Shown here: positions 7,844 to 15,501 of the stretch, piece by piece
How positions within the stretch are numbered: the stretch's first letter is position 1
How the letters are laid out: every line of letters begins with the position of its first letter
Source of the DNA: CAVOBC01 sp963693635
GTDB taxonomy: Bacteria > Pseudomonadota > Gammaproteobacteria > Pseudomonadales > Azotimanducaceae
DNA length: 28,167 nucleotides
NCBI GenBank assembly: GCA_963693635.1
Contig: CAVOBC010000011.1
Span: 1 to 28,167, forward strand
Reading direction: 5' to 3'
Program-made: the position numbers and the translations under genes
The notes under the pieces: model-generated
Seen by the model: the letters and a program-made list of their open reading frames with translations, nothing else
Told to the model about the DNA's origin: nothing
Databases searched by the model: none

Positions 7844-8407
7844 CTAGGATGACTCGTTGCTGGCGTTCGCGATATGAAACATCGCAAACGCCAGCAGGTT
7901 GTCGAAGACTGCGAGCCCAGGGTAGTCCGCCGTCTTGAGCGTGCGCAGCGTGGTCGCACCGTTTCCGGTCAATACAAGAATCGGTGTGCAGCCGGCGGCC
8001 CGCGCCGCGTCCATATCCTTTAACGAGTCGCCAACGAAGGGAACCCCCGTCAGCGCCCGACCCGTTTCTGCAGCGATCTTCAGCAGCATGCCAGGGTTTG
8101 GTTTTCTGCAGTCACACCCCGCATCCGGGTGATGCAGGCACGCGAAGATCCGGGAAATCGCACCGCCCGAAGACTTCACAGCATCTGTCATCTTTTGGTG
8201 GATCGCAGCTAGATCGGCTGCCGAGAAAATGCCGCGCGCCACGCCGGCCTGATTGGTCGCGATATAGATGTTGTTACCAGAGTCGGTCAGTCGGCGGATC
8301 GCTTCGATCGCGCCTGGCAGCGGGCGCCATTCTGCGGGCGACTTGATATAGTCGGCGGAGTCCGCGTTGATGACGCCATCCCTGTCCAGAATCACGACGC
8401 CAGACAT
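7844..8407 (-). CDS. gmhB: D-glycero-beta-D-manno-heptose-1,7-bisphosphate 7-phosphatase
   Basis: GmhB removes the C7 phosphate in ADP-heptose synthesis for the lipopolysaccharide inner core. The 187-residue protein (E. coli 191) is a HAD-family phosphatase: nucleophile and acid-base pair in LDRDGVIN (D8, D10), the TNQAG motif, a zinc-binding loop CLHHPDAGCDCRKPNPGM, and the late GDSLKDMDAA motif. The zinc loop separates GmhB from other histidinol-phosphate-type phosphatases. It lies 28 nt downstream of glyS on the same strand and probably shares its transcript. The same gene occurs near gyrB and glyS in Pseudomonas. Confidence 0.93.
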   Translation of the reverse strand: MSGVVILDRDGVINADSADYIKSPAEWRPLPGAIEAIRRLTDSGNNIYIATNQAGVARGIFSAADLAAIHQKMTDAVKSSGGAISRIFACLHHPDAGCDCRKPNPGMLLKIAAETGRALTGVPFVGDSLKDMDAARAAGCTPILVLTGNGATTLRTLKTADYPGLAVFDNLLAFAMFHIANASNESS

Positions 8408-8435
8408 CGTTCAAGTGCACCCGGGAAACAACGGG

Positions 8436-10493
8436 CTAGCCCTTCAGGAGTGAGAAATCGGCGACCCGCAAGAATTGATTGCGCATGAACCGGAGCGTGG
8501 CGAGACGATTAGCACGCTGGCGATCGTCGTCGCTCATGACCAGCACATCATCGAAATACCGATCCACATGCTGTTGCAGGCCAGCCAGCACACGCAGCAT
8601 TGCGGGGAACTCCTGGCTGTCTGCATGCCCTTCCATCATTTCGTTAGATTCTATCAACGCATCGTGCAGCGCATGCTCTGCATCCGCCTGGAACAGGGCC
8701 GGGTCCGGGCCGGCATCCAGGCCTTGCGCGTTCTGCAGTAGATTGGCGACACGCTTGTTGGCAGCCGTCACCTGGTCGAAGACGGGATCACCCGCGAATG
8801 TCGAGAGTGCCTGTACTCGTCGATGGCATCCCAGTATCGATGTATACGCATCAGCACCGTTGACTGCGGCTGCGAAAACGTCACTGCTTATGCCCTGATC
8901 CTGATACCAGGTGCCTGCGCGGTCGGCGATGTAAGCGGCAACCGCCTCAATTTCATAATGGTCCGGAAAAAGTTCTGCCGCTGTGCGGAGGGCCTCGGCG
9001 AGATCAAAACGAAGCTCTTTGTCGATGGCGATGCGCAAAATGCCAAGCGTTGCGCGCCGAAGTGCAAACGGGTCGCGAGAGCCTGTGGGGGGTTGGCCGA
9101 TGCCGAAGAGGCCCACAAGCGTATCGAGCTTGTCGGCCATGGCAACGCAGGCGCCCTCGAGCGTTGACGGCAATTCGCCGCCGGATGCGATCGGCTTGTA
9201 GTGGTCACGAATCGCCGTCGCCACGGCATCAGGTTCGTTGCTGCTGATCGCATAGTAGCTCCCCATGATGCCCTGCAAGTCTGGAAACTCACCAACCATG
9301 TTGGATACCAGGTCCACCTTGGACAGGAGTGCCGCACGTCCGGCGATGTCGGGGTCTGCCCCGACCGCGGTTGCGAGGTAGGACGCGAGTGCGGCCATTC
9401 GCTTCGACTTGTCGAGATAACTGCCAAGTTTTGCCTGGAAGACCACGTTCGCCAATCGGTCGGCTTGCTCTGCGAGCGGTTTGGCGCTGTCCGTGCGAAA
9501 GAAGAAGTCCGCATCCGCGAGTCGCGGCAGGATGACCCGTTCGTTGCCCCGCACCACTTCTTCAGGGTCAGTGCTCGCGATGTTGGACACGGTCAGAAAC
9601 CGAGGCATCAGCGTGCCACTATCGTCGACAAGGTGAAAGTACCGCTGGTGCTCCGTCATGGCGGAGATCAGTGCTTCATTGGGAACGGCGAGGAAGCGTT
9701 CATCGAACGATCCCGCGAGTGCGACAGGCCATTCCACCAGACTGGTGACCTCTTCAAGCAGCGCTTCGTCCAGCACAACTTTTGCGCCAATGGTCTTTGC
9801 GCATGCCAGCAGTTGTTCGCGAATGATCGATTGCCGCTCCGCGAAGTCCACCACGACGTGAGCCCGGCGGAGCGCTTCTGCGTAGTCATCCGCGTGTGAG
9901 AGCGTAATGGACCCGGTGGACATGAAGCGGTGACCGCGGCTCTCACGTCCGGTTTGCTGCCCGATCAGCGAAGCGTCGATGATCGATGAGCCATAGAGAA
10001 GTACGCACCAGTGCACAGGGCGGACGAAGGTTTCGCGACCGGCTCCCCAGCGCATTCGGCGGTTGATCGGCAGCGCGTCGAGTGACTGGGAGAGCAAGGG
10101 TCCAATCAACGTGTGGACAGACTCGCCGGGCTTAGTTTCGCTGAACTTGAGCCAGGTCCCTTTGGGCGTCTCCATGCGGGTTAAATCGGCGACCTCACAA
10201 CCGCAGGAGCGAGCAAAGCCGACCGCAGCGCGGGTGGGCTTGCCGTCGTCGTCGAAGGCAGCGTCAATCGATGGCCCGCGCCGTTCGACATGCTGAGCAG
10301 ATTGGTGTTCTTCCAGTTCGGTGACGACGATTGCGAGCCGGCGAGGTGTCGCGAAACTCGTTACTTTGCCGAAGAGCAGTCCCATATCCTTGAAGCCCGT
10401 CTCAACTGAGCGGGCCAGGGATGCTTCCAATCGCCGGAGCGACTTGGGCGGCAACTCTTCCGTACCGAGTTCAAACAGCAGGGACTCGGCCAT
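8436..10493 (-). CDS. glyS: Glycyl-tRNA synthetase beta subunit
   Basis: This is the beta chain of the bacterial heterotetrameric glycyl-tRNA synthetase, mainly contributing tRNA binding. The 685-residue product (E. coli 689) starts with the diagnostic MAESLLFELGTEELPPK and contains FATPRRLAI, RRMRWG, TEHQRYFHL, KVDLVSNMVGEFPDLQGIMG and the C-terminal region DPFALRRATLGILRI. Its ATG overlaps the glyQ stop (TGATG), so the two subunits are translationally coupled, as expected for stoichiometric subunits. Confidence 0.97.
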   Translation of the reverse strand: MAESLLFELGTEELPPKSLRRLEASLARSVETGFKDMGLLFGKVTSFATPRRLAIVVTELEEHQSAQHVERRGPSIDAAFDDDGKPTRAAVGFARSCGCEVADLTRMETPKGTWLKFSETKPGESVHTLIGPLLSQSLDALPINRRMRWGAGRETFVRPVHWCVLLYGSSIIDASLIGQQTGRESRGHRFMSTGSITLSHADDYAEALRRAHVVVDFAERQSIIREQLLACAKTIGAKVVLDEALLEEVTSLVEWPVALAGSFDERFLAVPNEALISAMTEHQRYFHLVDDSGTLMPRFLTVSNIASTDPEEVVRGNERVILPRLADADFFFRTDSAKPLAEQADRLANVVFQAKLGSYLDKSKRMAALASYLATAVGADPDIAGRAALLSKVDLVSNMVGEFPDLQGIMGSYYAISSNEPDAVATAIRDHYKPIASGGELPSTLEGACVAMADKLDTLVGLFGIGQPPTGSRDPFALRRATLGILRIAIDKELRFDLAEALRTAAELFPDHYEIEAVAAYIADRAGTWYQDQGISSDVFAAAVNGADAYTSILGCHRRVQALSTFAGDPVFDQVTAANKRVANLLQNAQGLDAGPDPALFQADAEHALHDALIESNEMMEGHADSQEFPAMLRVLAGLQQHVDRYFDDVLVMSDDDRQRANRLATLRFMRNQFLRVADFSLLKG

Positions 10494-11425
10494 CAGGATG
10501 CCGCCGCCAGAAACGCCTCGCGAACGCTATCGTCCGCGAGTGGAAAGCCGAGGGCCTCGCGACTAGCCAGATAAGTGGTCGCAACGCCACTGGCGAGATC
10601 GCGGACCCTTAAGATATAGCGCTGACGTTCAGTCACCGAGATTGCCCGGCGCGCATCCAGGAGATTGAACGTGTGCGACGCCTTCATGACGAACTCATAC
10701 GCAGGTAATGCCAGATTGAGCTCGAGCATACGTTTTGTCTCGCCCTCGAAGAACGTGAACTGGTCAAACAGTGCATCAACATTCGCGGCTTCAAAGTTGA
10801 AGTGAGACATCTCGACTTCGTATTGGTGGAAGACGTCGGCATAGGTAACCGGGCCATCCTCCGTGTGGGTCCAGATGAGTTCCTGAAAGTTGGAAACGCC
10901 CTGCAGATAGAGGGCAAGCCGTTCCAGTCCATAGGTAATCTCCCCGGTCACGGGAAAGCACTCGAGCCCGCCGACCTGCTGAAAATAGGTAAACTGGGTG
11001 ATCTCCATGCCATCCATCCACACTTCCCACCCGAGGCCCCATGCCCCCAGCGTAGGCGACTCCCAATTGTCCTCAACGAAACGGATATCGTGGACGGCGG
11101 GATCGATGCCGACCGCGATCAGCGAGTCCAGATACGCTGCCTGGATGTCGGGGGGGGATGGCTTTAGCGCGACCTGAAACTGGTAGTAGTACTGATAGCG
11201 GTTTGGGTTCTCGCCGTAACGCCCGTCGGTGGGCCGCCGACAAGGCTGAACGTAAGCGGTGCGCCAGCGCTCGGGGCCAATTGAACGTAGAAACGTCGCC
11301 GGGTGAAATGTGCCGGCCCCCATCTCCATGTCGTACGGCTGCATCAAGACGCAGTCATGCCCGGCCCAGTAACTTTGCAGCGCCGTAATCAGCTTTTGAA
11401 ACGTGTCGACTTCTGGCACTGGCAC
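10493..11425 (-). CDS. glyQ: Glycyl-tRNA synthetase alpha subunit
   Basis: GlyQ is the class II catalytic subunit that makes glycyl-adenylate. The 310-residue product (E. coli 303) carries the near-invariant family segments TFQKLITALQSYWA, QPYDMEMGAGTFHPATFLR, YVQPCRRPTDGRYGENPNR, YQFQVALKPSP, GWEVWMDGMEITQFTYFQQ and GEITYGLERLALYLQGV. The start is GTG at 11425; a second in-frame GTG lies 6 nt later and cannot be excluded. An eight-base C-run on the coding strand (11157-11150) is in frame. It is transcribed divergently from tag and leads into glyS. Confidence 0.96.
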   Translation of the reverse strand: MPVPEVDTFQKLITALQSYWAGHDCVLMQPYDMEMGAGTFHPATFLRSIGPERWRTAYVQPCRRPTDGRYGENPNRYQYYYQFQVALKPSPPDIQAAYLDSLIAVGIDPAVHDIRFVEDNWESPTLGAWGLGWEVWMDGMEITQFTYFQQVGGLECFPVTGEITYGLERLALYLQGVSNFQELIWTHTEDGPVTYADVFHQYEVEMSHFNFEAANVDALFDQFTFFEGETKRMLELNLALPAYEFVMKASHTFNLLDARRAISVTERQRYILRVRDLASGVATTYLASREALGFPLADDSVREAFLAAAS

Positions 11426-11439
11426 GTCTTTACCCGCCT

Positions 11440-11470
11440 TTACGCATCGCGAAAAAAGTGCGTAAGTATA
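11440..11470 (-). promoter_or_regulatory. Candidate glyQ promoter with inverted repeat
   Basis: On the minus strand TATACT (11470-11465) resembles a -10 box, without a convincing -35 at 16-18 bp. It abuts a perfect inverted repeat TTACGCA...TGCGTAA (11440-11446 and 11459-11465), placed where an operator or a 5' hairpin of the glyQS message would lie. The role is inferred from position only. Confidence 0.35.
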
Positions 11471-11510
11471 CCTTGTTCAAGTGGGTTCAAATGGGCGGGA
11501 TAGCAGATCG

Positions 11511-12095
11511 ATGGGCTTAAAACGCTGTGAATGGTGCATGGGGGACCCGGATTACGAGGCGTATCACGACGAGGAGTGGGGGACGCCGCTACGTGATTCC
11601 ATACGCCTCTTTGAGTTTCTTTTACTCGAAGGTGCGCAAGCCGGTCTCAGTTGGATCACGATCCTTCGAAAGCGTGACAACTATCGTCAGGCGTTTGACC
11701 AATTCGATCCGTCGCTCATCGCCGCGTATGGCGAACCTGACCTCGCGAGGCTGATGGCAGACCCGGGAATCGTTCGCAATCGGCTCAAGATTGCGAGTGC
11801 CAGACGCAACGCCCGCGCCTTCCTCGATATGCAGAGCGCGGGCGAAGACTTCAGCGCTTTGCTCTGGTCATTTGTTGATGAGGCGCCAAAGATCAATCGA
11901 TTCAAGGACGGCGCTGATGTACCGGCCACAACCGACGCATCGGCGCAGATGAGCCGTGCGCTAAAAAAGCGAGGTTTCAACTTTGTGGGCCCAACCATTT
12001 GCTATGCCTTCATGCAGGCGACCGGCATGGTCAACGATCACGTAACAGACTGTTATCGCCACGCCGAGTGCGCTGCGCTGGCGCGTCGGGTATGA
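11511..12095 (+). CDS. tag: 3-methyladenine DNA glycosylase I
   Basis: Tag excises 3-methyladenine from alkylated DNA. The 194-residue product (E. coli 187) begins MGLKRCEWC and has YHDEEWGTPL, the active-site stretch LEGAQAGLSWITILRKR with the conserved glutamate and tryptophan, KKRGFNFVGPTICYAFMQA and NDHVTDCYRH. The cysteine near the N-terminus, the histidine of YHDEEWG and the C-terminal H and C fit the family's zinc site. I use ATG 11511 because homology begins there; the open frame reaches GTG 11481 but adds an unrelated stretch. tag next to glyQ is also the Pseudomonas arrangement. Confidence 0.95.
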   Translation: MGLKRCEWCMGDPDYEAYHDEEWGTPLRDSIRLFEFLLLEGAQAGLSWITILRKRDNYRQAFDQFDPSLIAAYGEPDLARLMADPGIVRNRLKIASARRNARAFLDMQSAGEDFSALLWSFVDEAPKINRFKDGADVPATTDASAQMSRALKKRGFNFVGPTICYAFMQATGMVNDHVTDCYRHAECAALARRV

Positions 12096-12129
12096 GGATG
12101 AATATGGTCTGGGCGTGTGTCGCGCGAGC

Positions 12130-13032
12130 ATGAATCGCATTAAACACACGATCGTGCTCGGAATACTCTGGCTGGTTGCGCTGATACCGCTTCGCATCGG
12201 TCGGGCCCTCGGGACTCTCATTGGCCGAGTAAATTACTGGATCGACTCGCGCTCGACGAAGGTCACCCGCGTGAATCTGGCGCTTTGCTTCCCCGAGGTC
12301 CAGCAGGACAGGCTTGAGCGCCTGGTTCAACGCAGCCTTGCCCACACGGGACAAATGCTGGTTGAAACGCCCGGGGTCTGGTTGCGGCGATCGGCTGCCG
12401 AGCGTGCGATCGTGGCGGTGGAGGGCGAGGGCTTGCTGACGGCCGCATTGGCGGATGAAAGGGGGGTCATTATCCTGCTGCCACACCTTGGCAACTGGGA
12501 GATGTTCAATGTCTTCATTCGGCGCTACGGTCGCATGACGGCGCTCTATCAGCCACCGCACCAAACGTACTTGCAATCGCTGATGGCGGAGGTGCGCGAG
12601 CGCGCGGGCAACGAGATGGTACCCACCGACATTCGCGGATTGCGAACGCTCTACAAGCGTCTTGGCGCAGGGGGAACCGTTACCGTGCTGCCAGACCAGG
12701 TACCGGAGACCGGGCGCTTCGTATCGTTCTTTGGTATACCCGCACTAACCGACGGCTTGATAAGCCGCCTCGCCAATCGCAGCAACGCCCGCGTGCTCTC
12801 GGTCGTGGTTTGGCGCTGTACGGGTGGATATCGGGTTTGCGTCCGCGAACCGGTTGCGGACGTCGGCAGCGATGATCCCGATCTCGCCCTCGCTGCGGTT
12901 AACCAGACCATTGAAGCGTACGTGCGTGAGGAACCAGAGCAATATCAGTGGGAATACAAACGTTTTCGCGAGCGTCCTTCGGGTGAGGAGAAACTTTATA
13001 GCTTTCGTACCACGGAGACGCTCTACCATTGA
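12130..13032 (+). CDS. Lipid A biosynthesis acyltransferase, HtrB/LpxL/LpxM family
   Basis: This family transfers a late secondary acyl chain to lipid A, or acylates related lipids, at the inner membrane. The 300-residue product has one N-terminal membrane-anchoring helix (about residues 6-30, ILWLVALIPLRIGRALG), the catalytic HX4E motif in HLGNWE, the PTDIRGLRTLYKRL segment and the LPDQVPETGRFVSFFG motif. The ORF opens at a GTG (12115), but ATG 12130 gives a better N-terminus (MNRIKHTIVLG). It follows tag by 34 nt. Which secondary position is acylated, and therefore which gene name applies, cannot be read from sequence alone. Confidence 0.88.
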   Translation: MNRIKHTIVLGILWLVALIPLRIGRALGTLIGRVNYWIDSRSTKVTRVNLALCFPEVQQDRLERLVQRSLAHTGQMLVETPGVWLRRSAAERAIVAVEGEGLLTAALADERGVIILLPHLGNWEMFNVFIRRYGRMTALYQPPHQTYLQSLMAEVRERAGNEMVPTDIRGLRTLYKRLGAGGTVTVLPDQVPETGRFVSFFGIPALTDGLISRLANRSNARVLSVVVWRCTGGYRVCVREPVADVGSDDPDLALAAVNQTIEAYVREEPEQYQWEYKRFRERPSGEEKLYSFRTTETLYH

Positions 13033-13052
13033 CGGCGGGCACTGTCGTCGAT

Positions 13053-13643
13053 TTACAGGTCAGGAGGACGTTGGGCGATGAGGTAGGACTGGTTGCGAAG
13101 TCCCGCTGTTGTCTCCCCGGCCACGTCCTCGTCACGGAACACGCGTACTTGCAGGGAGTTAAACAGCCGTAGCAACTCGTTCGGTTTGAGCAGAAAGTCG
13201 GTGTTTGACGGCCCGCCGGGCGTCACCCGGTTGGCCGTAAAGGTCTGATAGAAGAGCAAGCCGCCTGGCCGCAATGCGTTCGCGATGTCGGGGCAAAGGT
13301 CCCGCGCGAGATAGCGGCAGACGACGATTGCGTCGTATGAGCGTGCCGGGGGTCGCTGCTGCGTGACATCGACGACACGCCCCGTGATCGCCAATTGGTT
13401 GGCACGCGCGAGCGTGTTGACCTTGCCGATTGCGACCCCGGAGACATCTGTCGCATCGACGGTCAAACCGGCCCGGGCGAGTGCGACCGCGTTGCCGCCG
13501 AGACCGCAGGCGAGATCTAGCGCTGTGCCGACGCGTGGGAGTAAATGCAGGTTATCCGCCAGCACCTCGGCAGGTTCACCACCAGCCGGCCGCGACGCAT
13601 AGATGCGATCCCATTTGTCGGCCGGCGTCGCTGGTTCCGTCAC
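13053..13643 (-). CDS. Class I SAM-dependent methyltransferase, TehB-like
   Basis: The 196-residue product is a small Rossmann-fold methyltransferase. It opens with KWDRIYASRP, then has the SAM-binding motif I LDLACGLGGNAVALA (about 42-56), an acidic strand end VDATDVSGVAIG, motif post-I DAIVVCRYL, and LRPGGLLFYQTF. The substrate is unknown; TehB-like proteins are often annotated as tellurite-resistance or thiol/thiopurine methyltransferases, but nothing here decides. The start is GTG 13643, supported by a strong GGAGGAG 6 nt upstream (plus-strand 13650-13656). It converges on the acyltransferase with a 20-nt gap and lies downstream of trkH and its repeat array. Confidence 0.85.
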   Translation of the reverse strand: MTEPATPADKWDRIYASRPAGGEPAEVLADNLHLLPRVGTALDLACGLGGNAVALARAGLTVDATDVSGVAIGKVNTLARANQLAITGRVVDVTQQRPPARSYDAIVVCRYLARDLCPDIANALRPGGLLFYQTFTANRVTPGGPSNTDFLLKPNELLRLFNSLQVRVFRDEDVAGETTAGLRNQSYLIAQRPPDL

Positions 13644-13706
13644 GCTTGTCTCCTCCCAGGATCCACGACTCGTTTCGAAACACGGGTTTTCCCCGCACTA
13701 ACGTTC

Positions 13707-13816
13707 CCTGGAACGCTACCTTGCCAGAACCTACTTTTCCCAGAACTTACCCTCAAGGAACCTATTTTCTCCCAGAACCTATCTCTCCCAAAATCTATTT
13801 CTCCCAAAACATGGGC
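13707..13816. repeat. Seven-unit exact-16-bp tandem array derived from the trkH 3' end
   Basis: Units start at 13707, 13723, 13739, 13755, 13771, 13787 and 13803, all 16 bp apart, with plus-strand consensus CCCAGAACCTATTTCT. The minus strand reads TTYTGGGAGAAATAGG. The 13803 and 13787 units overlap the last trkH codons F-W-E-K and the TAG stop, so the array looks like repeated decayed copies of the gene's own end. Most units retain the TAG or a near match. Similarity falls with distance from trkH, and a still weaker unit may lie at 13691. Confidence 0.8.
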
Positions 13817-15243
13817 GTAAACAGCACGAGCAGCGTGAAGATCTCGAGGCGACCCAGAATCATGGCAAGGCTGAGCAAGAGTTTCGACCCGTCAGAGATG
13901 CCGCCGTAATGCTGCGCGACCTCACCGAGTCCTGGCCCGAGGTTGTTGAGTGTCGCGCCGACCGCGGAAAACGCCGTAAGAAAATCCATGCCGAGAGCGA
14001 CCAGTGCCAGGTGCATGAAAAGAAAGATGATGACGTAGATCGAGAAGAAGCCCCAGATTGCCTCGATCACCTTGTTCGGTACCGGCTGTTTATTCAATTT
14101 GATGGGGAAGATGCCATGGGGATGAATCAGGCGGTGAACCTCACGTCGTCCTTGCTTCAGGATCAGTATGACGCGGATTACCTTCATACCTCCACCCGTT
14201 GAACCGGCACACGCGCCGGTAAAGGCCCCGAAAAAGACCAGAAATGGCAGCATATTGGGCCAATTGGCAAAGTCGGCGGTCGTAAAGCCAGTGGTTGTGA
14301 ATATTGAAACAACCTGGAATACGGCGTAGCGAAGCGCGTTCACGCCCTCGTAGGTGTTGGTGCTTGCGAGCACGACGGTGACGATGGCAATCGATATGCC
14401 AAGGATGGTTAGATAAAAGCGAACTTCCTCGTCCCTGAGATAGATGCGAAGCGACCGGCCTCGAAGGGCCATGTAGTGAAGCGCAAAGTTGATTCCCGAC
14501 AAGACCATGAAGGCGATAGCGATGACTTCAATGAGTGGGTTATTGAAGTAGCCGATGCTGGCGTCATGGGTTGAGAAGCCGCCGATCGCGATCGTCGAGA
14601 AGCTGTGACAGAGCGCGTCGAACCACGTCATACCGGCACCCCAGTACGCCAGTCCGCAGGCCAGCGTAAGTCCAATATAGATGGACCAGAGTGCCAGCGC
14701 GGTCTGTTTGATGCGGGGTGTCAGTTTGGTATCTTTCATCGGACCAGGCGTCTCGGCGCGATATAACTGCATGCCCCCGATGCCGAGCATAGGCAGCACC
14801 GCGACCGCGAGGACGATGATGCCCATGCCCCCGAACCACTGCAGTTGTTGGCGGTAATAGAGGATCGACGGGGCAATGTTGTCGAGGCCCGTCAGCACAG
14901 TTGCGCCGGTCGTGGTCAGTCCGGAGAAGGATTCAAACAACGCGTCCGGGATCGACATCTCAATGCCGCCATCCAGCATCAGTGGCATCGCACCAAATAT
15001 CCCGAGGGCGAAGTAGAAGAGCGCTGTGACGAGGAAACCGTCGCGGATGCGCATCTCTTCCTTGAAACGCTGGAACCCAAGCCAGAGCACGAGCCCGCTG
15101 CCCAGCGTATAGCCGAAGGCTTCGACAAAGATCCCGGCCATGCCGTCGGCGAAGAGCCAGGCGAAGAATATCGGCGGCAGCATTGAGATGCTGAACATCA
15201 TCAGCAGCAGGCCAAGCGTGCGAAAAGCGATGCGAAAGTGCAC
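13795..15243 (-). CDS. trkH: Trk potassium uptake system transmembrane protein TrkH
   Basis: TrkH is the K+-translocating membrane subunit, gated by TrkA. The 482-residue product (E. coli 483) is strongly hydrophobic with about ten membrane segments and the four pore-loop signatures of the Trk/Ktr/HKT family: SGLTTTGATVL, FSTIAIGGFST, VVSIFTTTGFTTAD and VGATLNNLGPGLGEV, plus the conserved AGSTGGGMKVIR. The C-terminus VLFTPMFWEK matches the family. The start is GTG 15243. It lies 258 nt downstream of trkA on the same strand; the spacer contains hairpins, so it may have its own promoter. Its stop codon sits inside the 16-bp repeat array. Confidence 0.95.
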   Translation of the reverse strand: MHFRIAFRTLGLLLMMFSISMLPPIFFAWLFADGMAGIFVEAFGYTLGSGLVLWLGFQRFKEEMRIRDGFLVTALFYFALGIFGAMPLMLDGGIEMSIPDALFESFSGLTTTGATVLTGLDNIAPSILYYRQQLQWFGGMGIIVLAVAVLPMLGIGGMQLYRAETPGPMKDTKLTPRIKQTALALWSIYIGLTLACGLAYWGAGMTWFDALCHSFSTIAIGGFSTHDASIGYFNNPLIEVIAIAFMVLSGINFALHYMALRGRSLRIYLRDEEVRFYLTILGISIAIVTVVLASTNTYEGVNALRYAVFQVVSIFTTTGFTTADFANWPNMLPFLVFFGAFTGACAGSTGGGMKVIRVILILKQGRREVHRLIHPHGIFPIKLNKQPVPNKVIEAIWGFFSIYVIIFLFMHLALVALGMDFLTAFSAVGATLNNLGPGLGEVAQHYGGISDGSKLLLSLAMILGRLEIFTLLVLFTPMFWEK

Positions 15244-15271
15244 GTCAGCCGTTCCCGATCGTTAGTTGTTG

Positions 15272-15327
15272 TCCCAAAATTGTCATCCTGACAATTCCTG
15301 GGAGTCGGTTTGCAAGCAAGCCTCGCA
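15272..15327 (+). repeat. 56-bp dispersed intergenic element, copy A
   Basis: This stretch matches the reverse complement of 21251-21306 at about 47 of 56 positions without gaps. The left part forms a hairpin TCCCA-A-AATTGTCA-TCC-TGACAATT-CC-TGGGA (15272-15302). In the direction of trkA-trkH transcription the right part reads GGCTTGCTTGCAAACC, able to form a short stem with a CUUG loop. Confidence 0.75.
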
Positions 15328-15333
15328 CGTTCC

Positions 15334-15378
15334 TTTAGACAAAAAGCTTTTAGACAAAAGGCTTGCAGAAAAGAGGCG
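15334..15378. repeat. 15-bp tandem repeat, about three units
   Basis: TTTAGACAAAAAGCT (15334-15348) and TTTAGACAAAAGGCT (15349-15363) differ at one base. A third decayed unit TGCAGAAAAGAGGCG follows at 15364-15378. Confidence 0.75.
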
Positions 15379-15418
15379 TGTGGAAAATGGCGGCGCATCC
15401 CCGCACCGCACGCGAGTG

Positions 15419-15447
15419 CTTGTCCCAGAATAGAATCCTGGGACAAG
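15419..15447. terminator. Perfect hairpin between trkA and trkH, related to the dispersed element
   Basis: CTTGTCCCAG and CTGGGACAAG form a perfect 10-bp stem around a 9-nt loop. No U-run follows in the trkA direction, so it may be an attenuator, an mRNA-stabilising hairpin or a partial terminator. Its TTGTCCCAGAAT...ATCCTG core repeats that of element copy A (15269-15290). Confidence 0.5.
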
Positions 15448-15501
15448 CATTAGCTGGTAAGAACCCGGAGCGACGGACGAGAGAAAGGTGGCATTGGCCG
15501 C

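Larger units (their letters stand above)
15244..15501. other. trkA-trkH spacer, no gene; two hairpins, a dispersed element and a tandem repeat
   Basis: No credible coding sequence is seen. From trkH toward trkA it holds the 56-bp dispersed element (15272-15327), a 15-bp tandem repeat (15334-15378) and a perfect 10-bp-stem hairpin (15419-15447). A minus-strand 81-aa ORF crosses it (15201-15446), but its repeated FCLKAFCLKE is simply the tandem repeat translated. Confidence 0.6.

Noticed and set aside
15334..15378. 15-bp repeats considered as iterons of a plasmid or integrated element
   Set aside because: No replication, integrase or transposase gene is nearby, and the surrounding genes are conserved chromosomal ones.
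15201..15446. 81-aa minus-strand ORF across the trkA-trkH spacer, resembling a + strand 66-aa ORF at 21201
   Set aside because: The shared peptide is only the dispersed 56-bp element translated; neither has a ribosome-binding site or codon support.
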